From Fimbriimonadaceae bacterium (GTDB lineage: Bacteria > Armatimonadota > Fimbriimonadia > Fimbriimonadales > Fimbriimonadaceae), in the NCBI GenBank assembly GCA_019638675.1, contig JAHBTE010000001.1:2388605-2452604 (forward strand): 64,000 nt of DNA, in the 5' to 3' direction. Positions 9,224 through 17,613 of this stretch are shown piece after piece; positions within the stretch are counted from its first letter, which is position 1; every line of letters starts with the position of its first letter. Both the position numbers and the translations under genes were made by a program. The notes beneath the pieces are model-generated. The model saw only the letters and a program-made list of their open reading frames with translations, did not search any database and had not been told where the DNA came from.

Positions 9224-9958
9224 CTATTTTCTAGCTAGGCTTTCGGATTTTGCTTTCTGGATCAACTCACCAATCGGGCCTTCTTTTTCGCTTCTGAAAG
9301 CTTCTGGCGACCCGTTGAAAAGCAACTCGCCTTGATGCAGAAATAGAATACGATCCGCCACTCGAAAAATACTACTCACGTCGTGGCTAACGACTACACT
9401 GGTTAATCCTAGGCGGTCTCGAGTATCCACAATCAAACGATCAATGCTATAAGCCGTTACTGGATCAAGTCCACTGGTTGGTTCATCGTAAAGGAGAAGC
9501 TGGGGTTCCATGCAAAGGGCACGGGCCAAGCCAACTCGCTTTCTCATCCCGCCGCTGAGTTCCGAAGGCATCATCCGTTCCACTCCCTCTAATCCCACTT
9601 GATCCAAGAGCTTGGCAAGAACCTCGTCCTCTTCAAATCGACTGAGGTGCTTCTGTCGCCGTATTCCAAATAAGATGTTGTCACGCACGTTGAGCGAGTC
9701 GAACAACGCGGCGTATTGGAACACCAATCCCATCTTTCCCCGCGCTAAATCTGGCTCGGCAACAACGTCAACATCATCCACGGTAATCGATCCGCTCGTT
9801 GGTTTGAGCAATCCTGTAATGCACTTGAGCAGAGTCGTTTTTCCGCCGCCACTACTCCCCATGATTACCGCGATCTCTCGCTCGCCGACTTCAAAAGAAA
9901 TATCCTTGAGGACAAACCGAGTATCGAACTTGTGGGAAACGTCCTCAACTTTGAGCAA
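9224..9958 (-). CDS. ABC transporter ATPase, MlaF/Ttg2A-like
   Basis: A 244-residue cytoplasmic ATPase with Walker A GSSGGGKTT (about 34-42), the Q-loop at VFQYAALFDSL, signature ELSGGMRKRVGLARAL, Walker B LLLYDEPTSGLDP and the switch His in VVSHD. Q-loop YAALFDSLNV and GMRKRVGLARAL are characteristic of MlaF, the ATPase of the phospholipid/MCE transporter. The permease (MlaE) and MCE substrate-binding (MlaD) genes are not next to it and not in this window. It begins 2 bases after the stop of the acyl-ACP reductase homologue, so the two share a transcript. A link to lipid handling is plausible but inferred. Confidence 0.85.
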   Translation of the reverse strand: MLKVEDVSHKFDTRFVLKDISFEVGEREIAVIMGSSGGGKTTLLKCITGLLKPTSGSITVDDVDVVAEPDLARGKMGLVFQYAALFDSLNVRDNILFGIRRQKHLSRFEEDEVLAKLLDQVGLEGVERMMPSELSGGMRKRVGLARALCMEPQLLLYDEPTSGLDPVTAYSIDRLIVDTRDRLGLTSVVVSHDVSSIFRVADRILFLHQGELLFNGSPEAFRSEKEGPIGELIQKAKSESLARK

Positions 9959-9960
9959 GG

Positions 9961-11031
9961 TCAGCTCCCCGCCACGGCAATTGCGGCCTTGCGCGATTCG
10001 CGAACCCTTTCTATCTGGTCATCGGAAACCGCTCGTTCAAAGCTGCGGTATCCCGCTAGTTTGAATCCATGGCGTTTAGCCATCTCCTGCATTTCGCGAA
10101 CCTGATCGGCATATACGTGCTTACCCAAAGTGAACGACTCCTTACGATCCTCAAGAGCAAGCATGAATGTCTCGCTCATGCAAGCGTAAGCAGTCTTCTC
10201 AGGGAATCCGAAATCGAGTCCAAAATCAACAGGGCCAGGGACTTCAATCACGCCTCCTTCGATCACTAATACGTCAGGACGTTCTTTTGCGACCCGCACG
10301 CTAACATCTCGCGGACGCGCTACGTCGCAAATCACCGCCCCTTGCTTCAGGTGTTCGGGCAACAGTACCGGAGCATCGGCGCTCGTTACCGTCACCACCA
10401 CGTCTGCATCAATTACAGAATCAAGTGTTACTGTGGGTACAGCGTTCGGAATATCTTTCGCAACAAGCTCCGTTTTTGCAAAGTCACGACCGACCAGAAT
10501 CGTTTTTCCGAATTCTTTGCCCATCACTTCGGCGCAGCATCGCCCGATTGATCCGGTTGCTCCAATGACGGCTAAAGTAGCGGTTTTCCGGTCGATTCCA
10601 ACTCTGTCACAAGCGTCGAGAGCACCTTCAATGGCGGTAGCAACGGTATAGCTATTCCCAGTTGTGATAGGCATGCCGGTCATTTTGTGGAGAGTTTCGC
10701 CGCCGTCTCCTACCACGCTCGTAAACGCGCCAAGACCGACAATTTCAACTCCTTGTTCTCGGGCTAACTCCACCGCCGCCGCCATCTTTGCGTAGACCTT
10801 TTCCAGCGGATAAGTCATGAACATATGCGGTGTCAGAGGCACAGCAATAAAATAGCCTTCGGTTTCCTGACCTGTGAGAGATTTGATCCCTTTTACATGG
10901 CTCATGATCCTCGGGCTCATTTTTCCGAGTACCCATTCCAAGAATCGCTCCGGGAAAACACCAGCAATTGGCCATTTTCTGGCCAAATCTTTTGCGGCGA
11001 GTGGATGAATCAGGAATGCGAATTTAGTCAA
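9961..11031 (-). CDS. Long-chain acyl-ACP reductase (AAR) homologue
   Basis: The 356-residue protein resembles the cyanobacterial acyl-ACP reductase, which reduces acyl-ACP to fatty aldehyde with NADPH. Matching landmarks are VGLGAFTSVV (about 98-107), ITTGNSYTVATAIEGALDA, the NAD(P)-binding loop AVIGATGSIG (154-163), a conserved GGVIEVPG, and AYACMSETFMLALE. The Cys of the last motif (C284) sits where the cyanobacterial enzyme has the cysteine that carries the acyl thioester. The C-terminus (MAKRHGFKLAGY) also matches. I remember the comparison sequence; it was not aligned by program. The upstream neighbour is a quinate-dehydrogenase-like gene 21 bases away, the downstream one a Mla-type ATPase. 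No aldehyde-deformylating oxygenase is in the window. Such homologues are often labelled shikimate dehydrogenase. Confidence 0.72.
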   Translation of the reverse strand: MTKFAFLIHPLAAKDLARKWPIAGVFPERFLEWVLGKMSPRIMSHVKGIKSLTGQETEGYFIAVPLTPHMFMTYPLEKVYAKMAAAVELAREQGVEIVGLGAFTSVVGDGGETLHKMTGMPITTGNSYTVATAIEGALDACDRVGIDRKTATLAVIGATGSIGRCCAEVMGKEFGKTILVGRDFAKTELVAKDIPNAVPTVTLDSVIDADVVVTVTSADAPVLLPEHLKQGAVICDVARPRDVSVRVAKERPDVLVIEGGVIEVPGPVDFGLDFGFPEKTAYACMSETFMLALEDRKESFTLGKHVYADQVREMQEMAKRHGFKLAGYRSFERAVSDDQIERVRESRKAAIAVAGS

Positions 11032-11052
11032 AGTGTTGCCCGTGGGAAAATC

Positions 11053-11985
11053 TTAGTCTACCGGAGGCGGATTCAATTCCATGACACCGGGAGCCCAATC
11101 TAATTTCTTTAATACGCTCAAGTAATCGTCGTCCGTCATGTCGCTAGGCTTCTTTCCTACCAGTGCGACGATCACACCTTCCATGACGTTGGTGGCAAAG
11201 GTTTCGCCGCCCATTTCTGGGGTTGTTGTAATCAACCGCCACAACCCCGCTGACTTAAGCCATTCTATGTCGGCACTTCGTACGGTTTGAGTCAAGATCG
11301 TTTTGCCCGATAGATCATCCGGCGCGTATCGACGAATGTAGTGCCAGTCTCCGCAGATAAATGTCGATTCTGCGAACACCTTGGGGAAACTCGGCTTACG
11401 CTCCTCTTGTTTGCTCCCGGTTGGATAAAACCATTGGAGCGGCAACTTGGTGATAATCGGCGCAAGAATTCCCGCTAGCACTTCTACCGTTTTGTAACTC
11501 CGAATCGGTACTGGCAACCCCAGGCCGAATAGAAAATCGCCGTAGATCACATGAGGGCAGACTTCATCCAATGCCTGAGCCATTCCAAACCGGTCAACTG
11601 CCGAAACCAGTAAGGCTCGCTCGTTTTTAAAATCAACAATGCCATCACGTTGTAACCGCATGATGGTTTCTCGTTCCAGAGTGTGTTTTAACCCGCTTCC
11701 ATCAACTACCGGGGTCGTTTTGACGCCACTAATTAAGCCAAGGATTTCTCGAAACGCGTACCGTTTTTTACTCGTGGCGATGTAGATGTCGGCTCCGCCT
11801 ACTCCCAATGCCGCAACATTGCCGTCAAGCTCTTCCATCAACAACTTGAACTTCGCCCGGTCACCATCAGTGCCACGGCGCTCAATGACGAATTGCTCCC
11901 CTAGGATTTCTGTCTCGTGCGCTTTATCGCGCTTGCTTGTGCCAAGGCTGACCGAAACAACTCGCTTGGCGGCGCTATCGGACAC
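11053..11985 (-). CDS. 'Quinate 5-dehydrogenase'-type protein of unknown reaction
   Basis: A 310-residue soluble protein opening KRVVSVSLGTSKRDKAHET. It also carries ERRGTDGDRAKF, ALGVGGADIYIAT and TPVVDGSGLKHTLER. I recognise this pattern from proteins that databases call quinate 5-dehydrogenase in Firmicutes and Armatimonadota. The C-terminal MGGETFATNVMEGVIVALVG is also typical. I see no clear classical GxGxxG dinucleotide loop, so the enzymatic name is weakly founded. Its start overlaps the end of the RidA gene by 11 bases, and the acyl-ACP reductase homologue follows by 21 bases. This suggests a coupled pair acting in one process. True function unknown. Confidence 0.55.
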   Translation of the reverse strand: MSDSAAKRVVSVSLGTSKRDKAHETEILGEQFVIERRGTDGDRAKFKLLMEELDGNVAALGVGGADIYIATSKKRYAFREILGLISGVKTTPVVDGSGLKHTLERETIMRLQRDGIVDFKNERALLVSAVDRFGMAQALDEVCPHVIYGDFLFGLGLPVPIRSYKTVEVLAGILAPIITKLPLQWFYPTGSKQEERKPSFPKVFAESTFICGDWHYIRRYAPDDLSGKTILTQTVRSADIEWLKSAGLWRLITTTPEMGGETFATNVMEGVIVALVGKKPSDMTDDDYLSVLKKLDWAPGVMELNPPPVD

Positions 11986-12355
11986 AGATCACTTCTATTT
12001 CAACGTCAACGTTTTTTGGCAATCCTGCGACAGCAACTGTGCTTCGAGCAGGAGGATCGGATTCAAAATAGGAGCCGTAAATCTCGTTTACGGCGGCGAA
12101 ATGATCCATGGAGCTGAGGAAAATCGTTGTCTTGGCGATGTTTCCAAATCCCAACCCCATAGAACCAAGCAAGCCGCTGATATTCTCCATAACCTGCTTG
12201 GTTTGGGCCTGAATATCGCCTTCAATCAACACTCCTTCTGGCGTTAGCGGAATTTGACCAGAACAGAAAACGAACGTGCCCGAAGCTTCAACCGCTTGGC
12301 TGTACGGGCCAATTGCGCCAGGGGCTTTATCTGTGGAGTGAATTTGCTTGCTCAC
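11975..12355 (-). CDS. RidA/YjgF/UK114 family enamine/imine deaminase
   Basis: At 126 residues this is the standard RidA length. Signature residues are present: GPYSQA with Y18 and S19, CSGQIPLTPEG, the substrate-binding Arg R104 in PPARSTVAV, and the Glu E119 in VEIEVICVR. RidA trimers hydrolyse reactive enamines and imines such as 2-aminoacrylate made by PLP enzymes, protecting those enzymes. With Arg and Glu both kept, the protein should be an active deaminase. It overlaps the following quinate-dehydrogenase-like gene by 11 bases and lies 20 bases after the lipoate ligase-like gene. The PLP-dependent glycine decarboxylase is further upstream on the same strand. Confidence 0.93.
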   Translation of the reverse strand: MSKQIHSTDKAPGAIGPYSQAVEASGTFVFCSGQIPLTPEGVLIEGDIQAQTKQVMENISGLLGSMGLGFGNIAKTTIFLSSMDHFAAVNEIYGSYFESDPPARSTVAVAGLPKNVDVEIEVICVR

Positions 12356-12375
12356 AGTTCAGAATTTACCTGCCA

Positions 12376-13035
12376 TTAGGCAAACTTGGCTAACTCGATT
12401 TCCAATGCTTGTGTGAGTTCTGCTCGTGTCGCCGTAAACTTCCGATTTGCCAAGGCAGGATCTCGGAATACGTCTGCTGGATTAACCGAAGGAATTCTGA
12501 CCGGGATTGACGCCTGTACTAGCACTGCTCCACTCACAACCCGCAAGGCGCATCCGCAAACCTTGGTTCCATTGGACGGATCAACAATATCGTTTGCCGA
12601 GACGTGAGCAAAACAATCCGCAACTTTGCCCGCTCCACGAACGAATGGCGTTTCTTCGGCTAGTGCGGCGGGGATTTCCACTTGATTTAATGCCCCCACT
12701 AAGATCGGAACAATCCCGCGATAAATCGCTTTGACTTCCCTCGCGTCAATGCTGACCGGCATAGCAATTCCAACCGTGAGGTCGTGCCCATGTAGAACTG
12801 CCTTTCCCCCGGTCGGACGCATAACATAAGGAACCGGGCAACCAGGAATGAGGCTCAGCTCTGGTACTTGCGAGCGGCCCAGCGAAACCCAAGACTTGTC
12901 CCATTCATAAATACGGCAGGCTCCTTGACCCGCGATGGCTGGCTCAATGAGATTAGCATCGCGGGACATATTGGTGAACCCATCATTCACCCCGTCATCC
13001 CAAACTCGGACTTTAGCGATAACGCCGGTAAACAT
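12376..13035 (-). CDS. Lipoate-protein ligase A/LipM-like protein
   Basis: The 219-residue protein has the biotin/lipoate A/B ligase fold motifs: YEWDKSWVSLGRSQ, then RPTGGKAVLHGHDLTVGIAM in place of the usual RRxSGGGAVxHD. Further on, GTKVCGCALRVVSGAVLVQA carries the conserved Lys. It should attach lipoate or octanoate to a domain such as the glycine cleavage H protein. Ligase and octanoyltransferase (LipM) forms cannot be separated here; the protein is short and lacks the separate C-terminal LplA domain. Its start overlaps the end of the ABM-like gene by 23 bases. The nearby gcvPA and gcvPB genes make the H protein a natural substrate, by inference. Confidence 0.8.
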   Translation of the reverse strand: MFTGVIAKVRVWDDGVNDGFTNMSRDANLIEPAIAGQGACRIYEWDKSWVSLGRSQVPELSLIPGCPVPYVMRPTGGKAVLHGHDLTVGIAMPVSIDAREVKAIYRGIVPILVGALNQVEIPAALAEETPFVRGAGKVADCFAHVSANDIVDPSNGTKVCGCALRVVSGAVLVQASIPVRIPSVNPADVFRDPALANRKFTATRAELTQALEIELAKFA

Positions 13036-13585
13036 GAATTGGATAGTGGATGTGGGGCGGGATTGAGGCTCGGCAAGCTTCTTCTGTTGCCCACGTGGCT
13101 ATGCCGCTGATTTCATCGTCAACCTCGTCCGACCGACCGATCCAACAGCCGTGCATGCCAGGGAGAACTTGCATCTCTGTAAAGTTGTAGCGCATCTTGT
13201 CCGCCCAAGCATCACCTTGGCCAGGCTCCATTGCGCGGACACTCAGAGATAGAACTTCAGATTCGTGCACCTTGGCAAAATCAAAATGGTGCGACCAAAT
13301 TGGAATTTGGCGGCGGACATCCGGCGCAACGCCCCATTTAAGAACCGCACCTTCTAAGAATCCGCTTTCGACCATGTGATCGTAGGATTTGAATAGCGAG
13401 TCGAAGTCTTTAAAGCTGGTCAGACGCAGGAATTCGTCTGGCTTATTCAAATCTTGCCACACGCTAGTGGATTCAAAACCCATATCATCTGCGACTTCAT
13501 CGCCGAACGAACGGAGCATTTCTTCATACTCTCGCTCTTTCCCCGCAGGGATTGAAAATCGGCTAATTGTGACTGCGCCACTCAT
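13013..13585 (-). CDS. Double ABM-like (dimeric alpha+beta barrel) protein
   Basis: A 190-residue soluble protein that appears to be two tandem ferredoxin-like (antibiotic biosynthesis monooxygenase-type) halves. The first starts VTISRFSIPAGKEREYEEML; the second starts about residue 110 (VLSLSVRAMEPGQGDAW). Each begins with a strand and is followed by a helix, as in ABM domains. A His-rich patch (IWSHHFDF) joins the halves. No cofactor-binding motif is clear, so the function is unknown; ABM folds include heme-degrading and quinol monooxygenases and non-enzymes. It overlaps the lipoate ligase-like gene and is probably the promoter-proximal member of the five-gene run down to the Mla ATPase. 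Confidence 0.5.
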   Translation of the reverse strand: MSGAVTISRFSIPAGKEREYEEMLRSFGDEVADDMGFESTSVWQDLNKPDEFLRLTSFKDFDSLFKSYDHMVESGFLEGAVLKWGVAPDVRRQIPIWSHHFDFAKVHESEVLSLSVRAMEPGQGDAWADKMRYNFTEMQVLPGMHGCWIGRSDEVDDEISGIATWATEEACRASIPPHIHYPIHVYRRYR

Positions 13586-13632
13586 AGATTCAATCTTACT
13601 GAAAATTCTGGTCAGTCCCCGAGCTTTCTGAG

Positions 13633-14085
13633 CTATTTCGCGCGGAGTGCCCGCTTAATGAGCGTAAGTTGTCCAATGTGATATGCGGCGTGGGTGGCAA
13701 TTCTAATCAAGATTTCCGCCGCTTCTAAGTCAGTTTTCATAGAATGAGTGAACGGTTCTGCATTGCAGATATCTCTAGCTTCCTTTAATCCGGCAATGAA
13801 CACTTGTTTGATTTCCAGATATTCCTTGGCATCGGCGGTTTGCCAGTCCCCCTGCCAAATCTCCATCGAAGGTCGGCTTGGCGCGCCTTTGAGCCGGTCT
13901 AACCAAATATTCTGCCAATAAACCGTGTGCCAAAGATTATCTGCGAATGTATACGGAATCAGCTCAACCGATTCAACGGCAACCCTGCCCGAGACTTTAA
14001 CCAGAGCCTCGGGTTTAGGGATGTCAAAACCTTCAAGAATATGAGTTAGAAAGTGACCGATGGTTTTTGGGTCAAGTGAATCCAT
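13633..14085 (-). CDS. DinB/YfiT-like four-helix metal protein
   Basis: The 150-residue helical protein has the DinB-superfamily histidine pattern: one His in NLWHTVYWQNIWLDRL (about residue 52) and two near the C-terminus in THAAYHIGQLTLIKR (about 132 and 136). These three residues normally bind one divalent metal. The superfamily includes thiol-dependent transferases (bacillithiol, mycothiol) and many uncharacterised members. Whether this one is an enzyme cannot be told from the sequence. The 85-base gap downstream, before gcvPB, contains a REP-like palindrome. Confidence 0.8.
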   Translation of the reverse strand: MDSLDPKTIGHFLTHILEGFDIPKPEALVKVSGRVAVESVELIPYTFADNLWHTVYWQNIWLDRLKGAPSRPSMEIWQGDWQTADAKEYLEIKQVFIAGLKEARDICNAEPFTHSMKTDLEAAEILIRIATHAAYHIGQLTLIKRALRAK

Positions 14086-14110
14086 AACAGTAGTTTACAA
14101 CTGGCTGTTC

Positions 14111-14147
14111 TCCTCCCCAATTCTGGGGAGGAATGAAAGGAGGGGTT
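14111..14147 (+). repeat. REP-like palindromic element, single copy
   Basis: A 9-bp perfect stem (TCCTCCCCA with TGGGGAGGA, loop ATTC) is followed by a tail ending GGAGGGGTT. Stem and tail match the units at 25881 and 58160-58466. It lies in the gap between the DinB gene and the gcvPB stop codon. On the minus strand it could also act as a transcript-end hairpin for DinB. Confidence 0.75.
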
Positions 14148-14170
14148 AATTGGATCAGAGCGGGGTGAGG

Positions 14171-15661
14171 TTAAACGTTCGCCGTTTCTTGAGTTGGCTT
14201 CCAAGCTACGTCTAGCATCTTGACCGCCTTCGCTTCATCCAAACGCCCGACAACCTGCGTAGTTGGAGCATCGTGAAGAATATCTGGGTTCGAAACCGCT
14301 TCTTCACAAATCTTGATGAGAGCACTACAGAATGAATCCAGAGTCTGCTTCGCTTCCGTTTCGGTTGGTTCGATCATTAAACACTCGGGAACAATCAGCG
14401 GGAAGTAGTTGGTTGGCGGGTGGAACCCGTAGTCAATCAGTCGCTTGCTGATATCCAACGCTCGAACTCCGTGCTCTTTATACTTTTTCGCCGTCAAAAC
14501 GCATTCGTGCATACATGGTCGAGGATGCGCCGCGGGCAAGACATCTTTTAGCAATGCCTGAACGTAGTTCGCGTTCAAAACGCTGTATCGGCTGATGTCA
14601 GCCATGTACTCTTTTCCGTAGGCAAGCAGATAAGTGAGAGCCCGTACCGCCATCAAAAACTGACCGTAGAACGAACTCACGCGTCCGATAGTGTGCGGAC
14701 GGTTGTGATCGAAGTACGCCTTGCCATCTTTGCGTTTGAGGGCAGGAGCCGGTAGATATGGTTCCAGGTGGTTTTGCAATCCGATCGCCCCACATCCTGG
14801 GCCACCGCCACCGTGCGGCGTGCTGAAGGTTTTATGCAAGTTCAAGTGCATGCAGTCGAAACCATGATCGCCCGGTCGAGTTGTGCCGACCATCGCGTTC
14901 ATATTCGCACCATCGCAAAACACTTGCCCGCCGACTGAGTGAACGAGTTCGCAAACCTTAGTGATGTTAGGTTCAAACAAACCGAGCGTGCTCGGGTTGG
15001 TAACCATAAACGCCGCGACGGTATCGTCGAGCGCAGCTTCTAGCGCTGCAAGATCGGTGTTGCCTTCTTTATCGGTCGGAATCGTTTTCACGTCGTAACC
15101 GCATCGCGCGGCACTCGCTGGATTGGTACCGTGGGCGCTGTCGGGGATTAAAACGATCTTGCGCTTGTCGCCTTCTCCGCGTGATTCATGGTACGCCTTG
15201 ATCAACATCAAGCAGGTCATTTCACCGTGGGCACCCGCGACCGGTTGCATTGTGATCTCATCAAACCCTGTGATTGCGCTCAGGATTTCGTAGACGTTCA
15301 TCAGAACTTCCAACGCACCAGGAACCGTATATTCTGGCTGCATCGGGTGGATATTTTTGAATCCGCTCAGACTCGCTGTGACCTCGTTGATTCGAGGGTT
15401 GTATTTCATCGTACAACTGCCGAGCGGATAGAAGCCCGTTTCAATTCCGTATGTGAGGTGGCTGAGATTCACGAAGTGGCGCATCACTTCAAGTTCGCCT
15501 ACCTCTGGTAAATGAAGTTCTTTGCGGGTCGAGCCGAGCACGTCGTTCAGATCAACTTCGGGGGTATCTGCCTTTGGGACATTGCTACCGATTCGCCCAG
15601 GAATCGACTTTTCAAAAATCAGCTTTTGCACCCTTACGGATTTCATTCGTAGATCAGCCAT
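14171..15661 (-). CDS. gcvPB: Glycine dehydrogenase (decarboxylating) subunit 2, P protein
   Basis: At 496 residues it is the usual size of the PLP-bearing subunit of the two-subunit P protein. The cofactor lysine is in HLNLHKTFSTPHGGGGPG; upstream lie DSAHGTNPASAARCG and CDGANMNAMVG. Together with GcvPA it decarboxylates glycine and passes the aminomethyl group to the lipoyl arm of GcvH. The first residues are about 30 longer than the HEVP-like core, as in many GcvPB proteins. It starts 1 base after the gcvPA stop, so the two are translationally coupled. gcvT is about 30 kb away and gcvH is not in the window. Confidence 0.97.
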   Translation of the reverse strand: MADLRMKSVRVQKLIFEKSIPGRIGSNVPKADTPEVDLNDVLGSTRKELHLPEVGELEVMRHFVNLSHLTYGIETGFYPLGSCTMKYNPRINEVTASLSGFKNIHPMQPEYTVPGALEVLMNVYEILSAITGFDEITMQPVAGAHGEMTCLMLIKAYHESRGEGDKRKIVLIPDSAHGTNPASAARCGYDVKTIPTDKEGNTDLAALEAALDDTVAAFMVTNPSTLGLFEPNITKVCELVHSVGGQVFCDGANMNAMVGTTRPGDHGFDCMHLNLHKTFSTPHGGGGPGCGAIGLQNHLEPYLPAPALKRKDGKAYFDHNRPHTIGRVSSFYGQFLMAVRALTYLLAYGKEYMADISRYSVLNANYVQALLKDVLPAAHPRPCMHECVLTAKKYKEHGVRALDISKRLIDYGFHPPTNYFPLIVPECLMIEPTETEAKQTLDSFCSALIKICEEAVSNPDILHDAPTTQVVGRLDEAKAVKMLDVAWKPTQETANV

Positions 15662-15662
15662 C

Positions 15663-16997
15663 TTAGTTCCCCAACTCCTTCTTCAACTTCATCGCAAAAT
15701 CATCTATTTGAGCTTTTGTTCGTACTTCTGTGACTGCTATGAGCAAGCAGTTTTCAAGGGTTGGATCGTAATCTCCCAGCGGCAACCCAGCGAGAATTCC
15801 CTGCTCAAGCAAGGCATCCCGAACCGCGCTTGCTGATTTCGGGAGTTCCAGAACGAACTCGCCGAACACCTTGCCACCGAACCGCAACTGGCCGCCCGCT
15901 TCGGTCAGTTTCTGAATCGCATATTGAGTATTGCGAACGCTTGTCTCGGCAACTTTTCGCAGACCGTTCTTACCAAGCGCGCTCATGTAAACCGTACTCG
16001 CCAGAGCCATCAATGCCTCGTTGGTGCAGATGTTGCTCGTTGCTTTTTCGCGCCGAATATCCTGCTCGCGGGTTCGCAGAGTCATTGTAAATCCGGTTCG
16101 CCCTTCGGCATCCGTGGTTCTTCCTACAATACGACCAGGAATTAAGCGAACGTATTCGGTTTTACAGGCGAACAGTCCAAGCAGTGGCCCGCCGAATCCC
16201 ATTGGAATTCCCAACGGTTGACCCTCGCCAACCACGACGTCGGCTCCGAATTCTCCTGGCGGAGGCAAGATTCCGCAAGCGGTTGGATCGGCTACCACAA
16301 TCAGCATCGCCCCGACTTTATCGGCGGCTTTTCGTGCCGCGGTCAAATCTTCAATGACTCCGTAGAAATTCGGATATTGGACGATCACGCAAGCTGTCTC
16401 TTCAGTGACGTTGCTCCAATCGGTGGTTGCGCCGTCTTCTGTGTGCAGATCGTCCACCTGGACATCCATGCTCCAGCAGTAGGTTCCTAAAACTTTTCGC
16501 GAATTTGGATGAATCGCCCGGCTAGCCGCGACTCGATTACGCTTTTTGATACCGGTTGCCATAATTGCTGCTTCGGCCATGCTGGTTGCGCCATCGTACA
16601 TGCTGGCGTTGGCGATATCCATGCCGTACAGTTCCGCCACCATGCTTTGGAACTCATATATTGTTTGCAGATAACCCTGACTGGCTTCCGGCTGATACGG
16701 TGTGTAGGCAGTTAAAAATTCGCCCCGGCTGAGAACCGCGCCAACCGTACTCGGAATAAATCGGTCATAGATTCCCGCACCAAGATAACAAACTGTGCGG
16801 CTGAGGTCAAGATTCTGCTCGCTTAAACCTTGCATGTAGCCGAGCAAGGTGTGCTCATCCATCTGATTTGGAATATCGAGCTGACCCTTGAGCCGCAGAT
16901 CTTCGGGAATTTCGACAAACAAGTCGTCAATCGAATCCACTCCAATGGTCGCGAGCATTTCGCGCACGTCTTGTTCAGTGTGGGGAATGTATGGCAT
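15663..16997 (-). CDS. gcvPA: Glycine dehydrogenase (decarboxylating) subunit 1, P protein
   Basis: A 444-residue protein with the GcvPA opening MPYIPHTEQDVREMLATIG. Family motifs are FLTAYTPYQPEASQGYLQ, YDGATSMAEAA and GEGQPLGIPMGFGGP. It forms the alpha2beta2 P protein with GcvPB and contributes to the glycine-binding site. It is the first gene of the two-gene unit. The 130 bases upstream, which face a divergent lipoprotein gene, do not show the paired aptamer pattern of a glycine riboswitch. Confidence 0.97.
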   Translation of the reverse strand: MPYIPHTEQDVREMLATIGVDSIDDLFVEIPEDLRLKGQLDIPNQMDEHTLLGYMQGLSEQNLDLSRTVCYLGAGIYDRFIPSTVGAVLSRGEFLTAYTPYQPEASQGYLQTIYEFQSMVAELYGMDIANASMYDGATSMAEAAIMATGIKKRNRVAASRAIHPNSRKVLGTYCWSMDVQVDDLHTEDGATTDWSNVTEETACVIVQYPNFYGVIEDLTAARKAADKVGAMLIVVADPTACGILPPPGEFGADVVVGEGQPLGIPMGFGGPLLGLFACKTEYVRLIPGRIVGRTTDAEGRTGFTMTLRTREQDIRREKATSNICTNEALMALASTVYMSALGKNGLRKVAETSVRNTQYAIQKLTEAGGQLRFGGKVFGEFVLELPKSASAVRDALLEQGILAGLPLGDYDPTLENCLLIAVTEVRTKAQIDDFAMKLKKELGN

Positions 16998-17130
16998 TGC
17001 AGTGAGGGGTTAGTATCAATAATAGCTAAGAAGGGGGCTGAGGCCCGGTGACTTGACGAGCGCAGAGATTTAGTTTAGGACTTTGGATTTTGAACACAGA
17101 AGTACGGAGTGCAACCTGCAACCGTTTAAT

Positions 17131-17559
17131 ATGCTAATACTAATTGTGCGAAACGCTTTTCTTGCCTGTGCTACTGCAAGTTGGTTGGCCATTTCTGGTT
17201 GCCAAATGAAGCCTATTCTGGAAGGTAAATGGGAAGGCGAATTTCCGACGGAAAAGAACTTTGCCTGCACGCTGACCTTTGCAAAAAATACGATGACGAT
17301 GGACACACTTATGGATGGGCTCCATCTCCGTACAACCTCAAATTACACGATGGACGGAGACAAGGGCACGTACCAGATCAACAAAGTAGAACGGGTAGGC
17401 GAGTTGACGCCGAATTGGAAAAAACACGAGGAGTTGGTTGACGCCATGGTTTACTTATATGAAGGCGATCAGCAGCAATTTACGGTGCACTTTATTGACA
17501 GAAATACAATACAGACAGACGGACTGCGGAGCAATGCTAAGTGGAGACGGATAAAGTAG
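17131..17559 (+). CDS. Small lipocalin-like lipoprotein
   Basis: I place the start at ATG 17131, which gives a lipoprotein signal (MLILIVRNAFLACATASWLAISGC, lipobox LAISGC). The longer in-frame start at 17083 would bury this signal. The mature part is about 120 residues with KPILEGKWEGEF at its start, then alternating strands and an ending KWRRIK. This resembles lipocalin-type 'GxW' lipoproteins. It is a diverged paralogue of the next gene, which shares the KPxxxGKWxG motif. No catalytic residues are visible; ligand unknown. Confidence 0.6.
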   Translation: MLILIVRNAFLACATASWLAISGCQMKPILEGKWEGEFPTEKNFACTLTFAKNTMTMDTLMDGLHLRTTSNYTMDGDKGTYQINKVERVGELTPNWKKHEELVDAMVYLYEGDQQQFTVHFIDRNTIQTDGLRSNAKWRRIK

Positions 17560-17613
17560 GATTTGCATATGTCCCCGAACACTTTCCAACATTCCACAGC
17601 ATAATGTGATCTA

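Noticed and set aside
16998-17130. Possible glycine riboswitch upstream of gcvPA
   Set aside because: The 130-base gap lacks the paired glycine-aptamer core and has no recognisable tandem structure.
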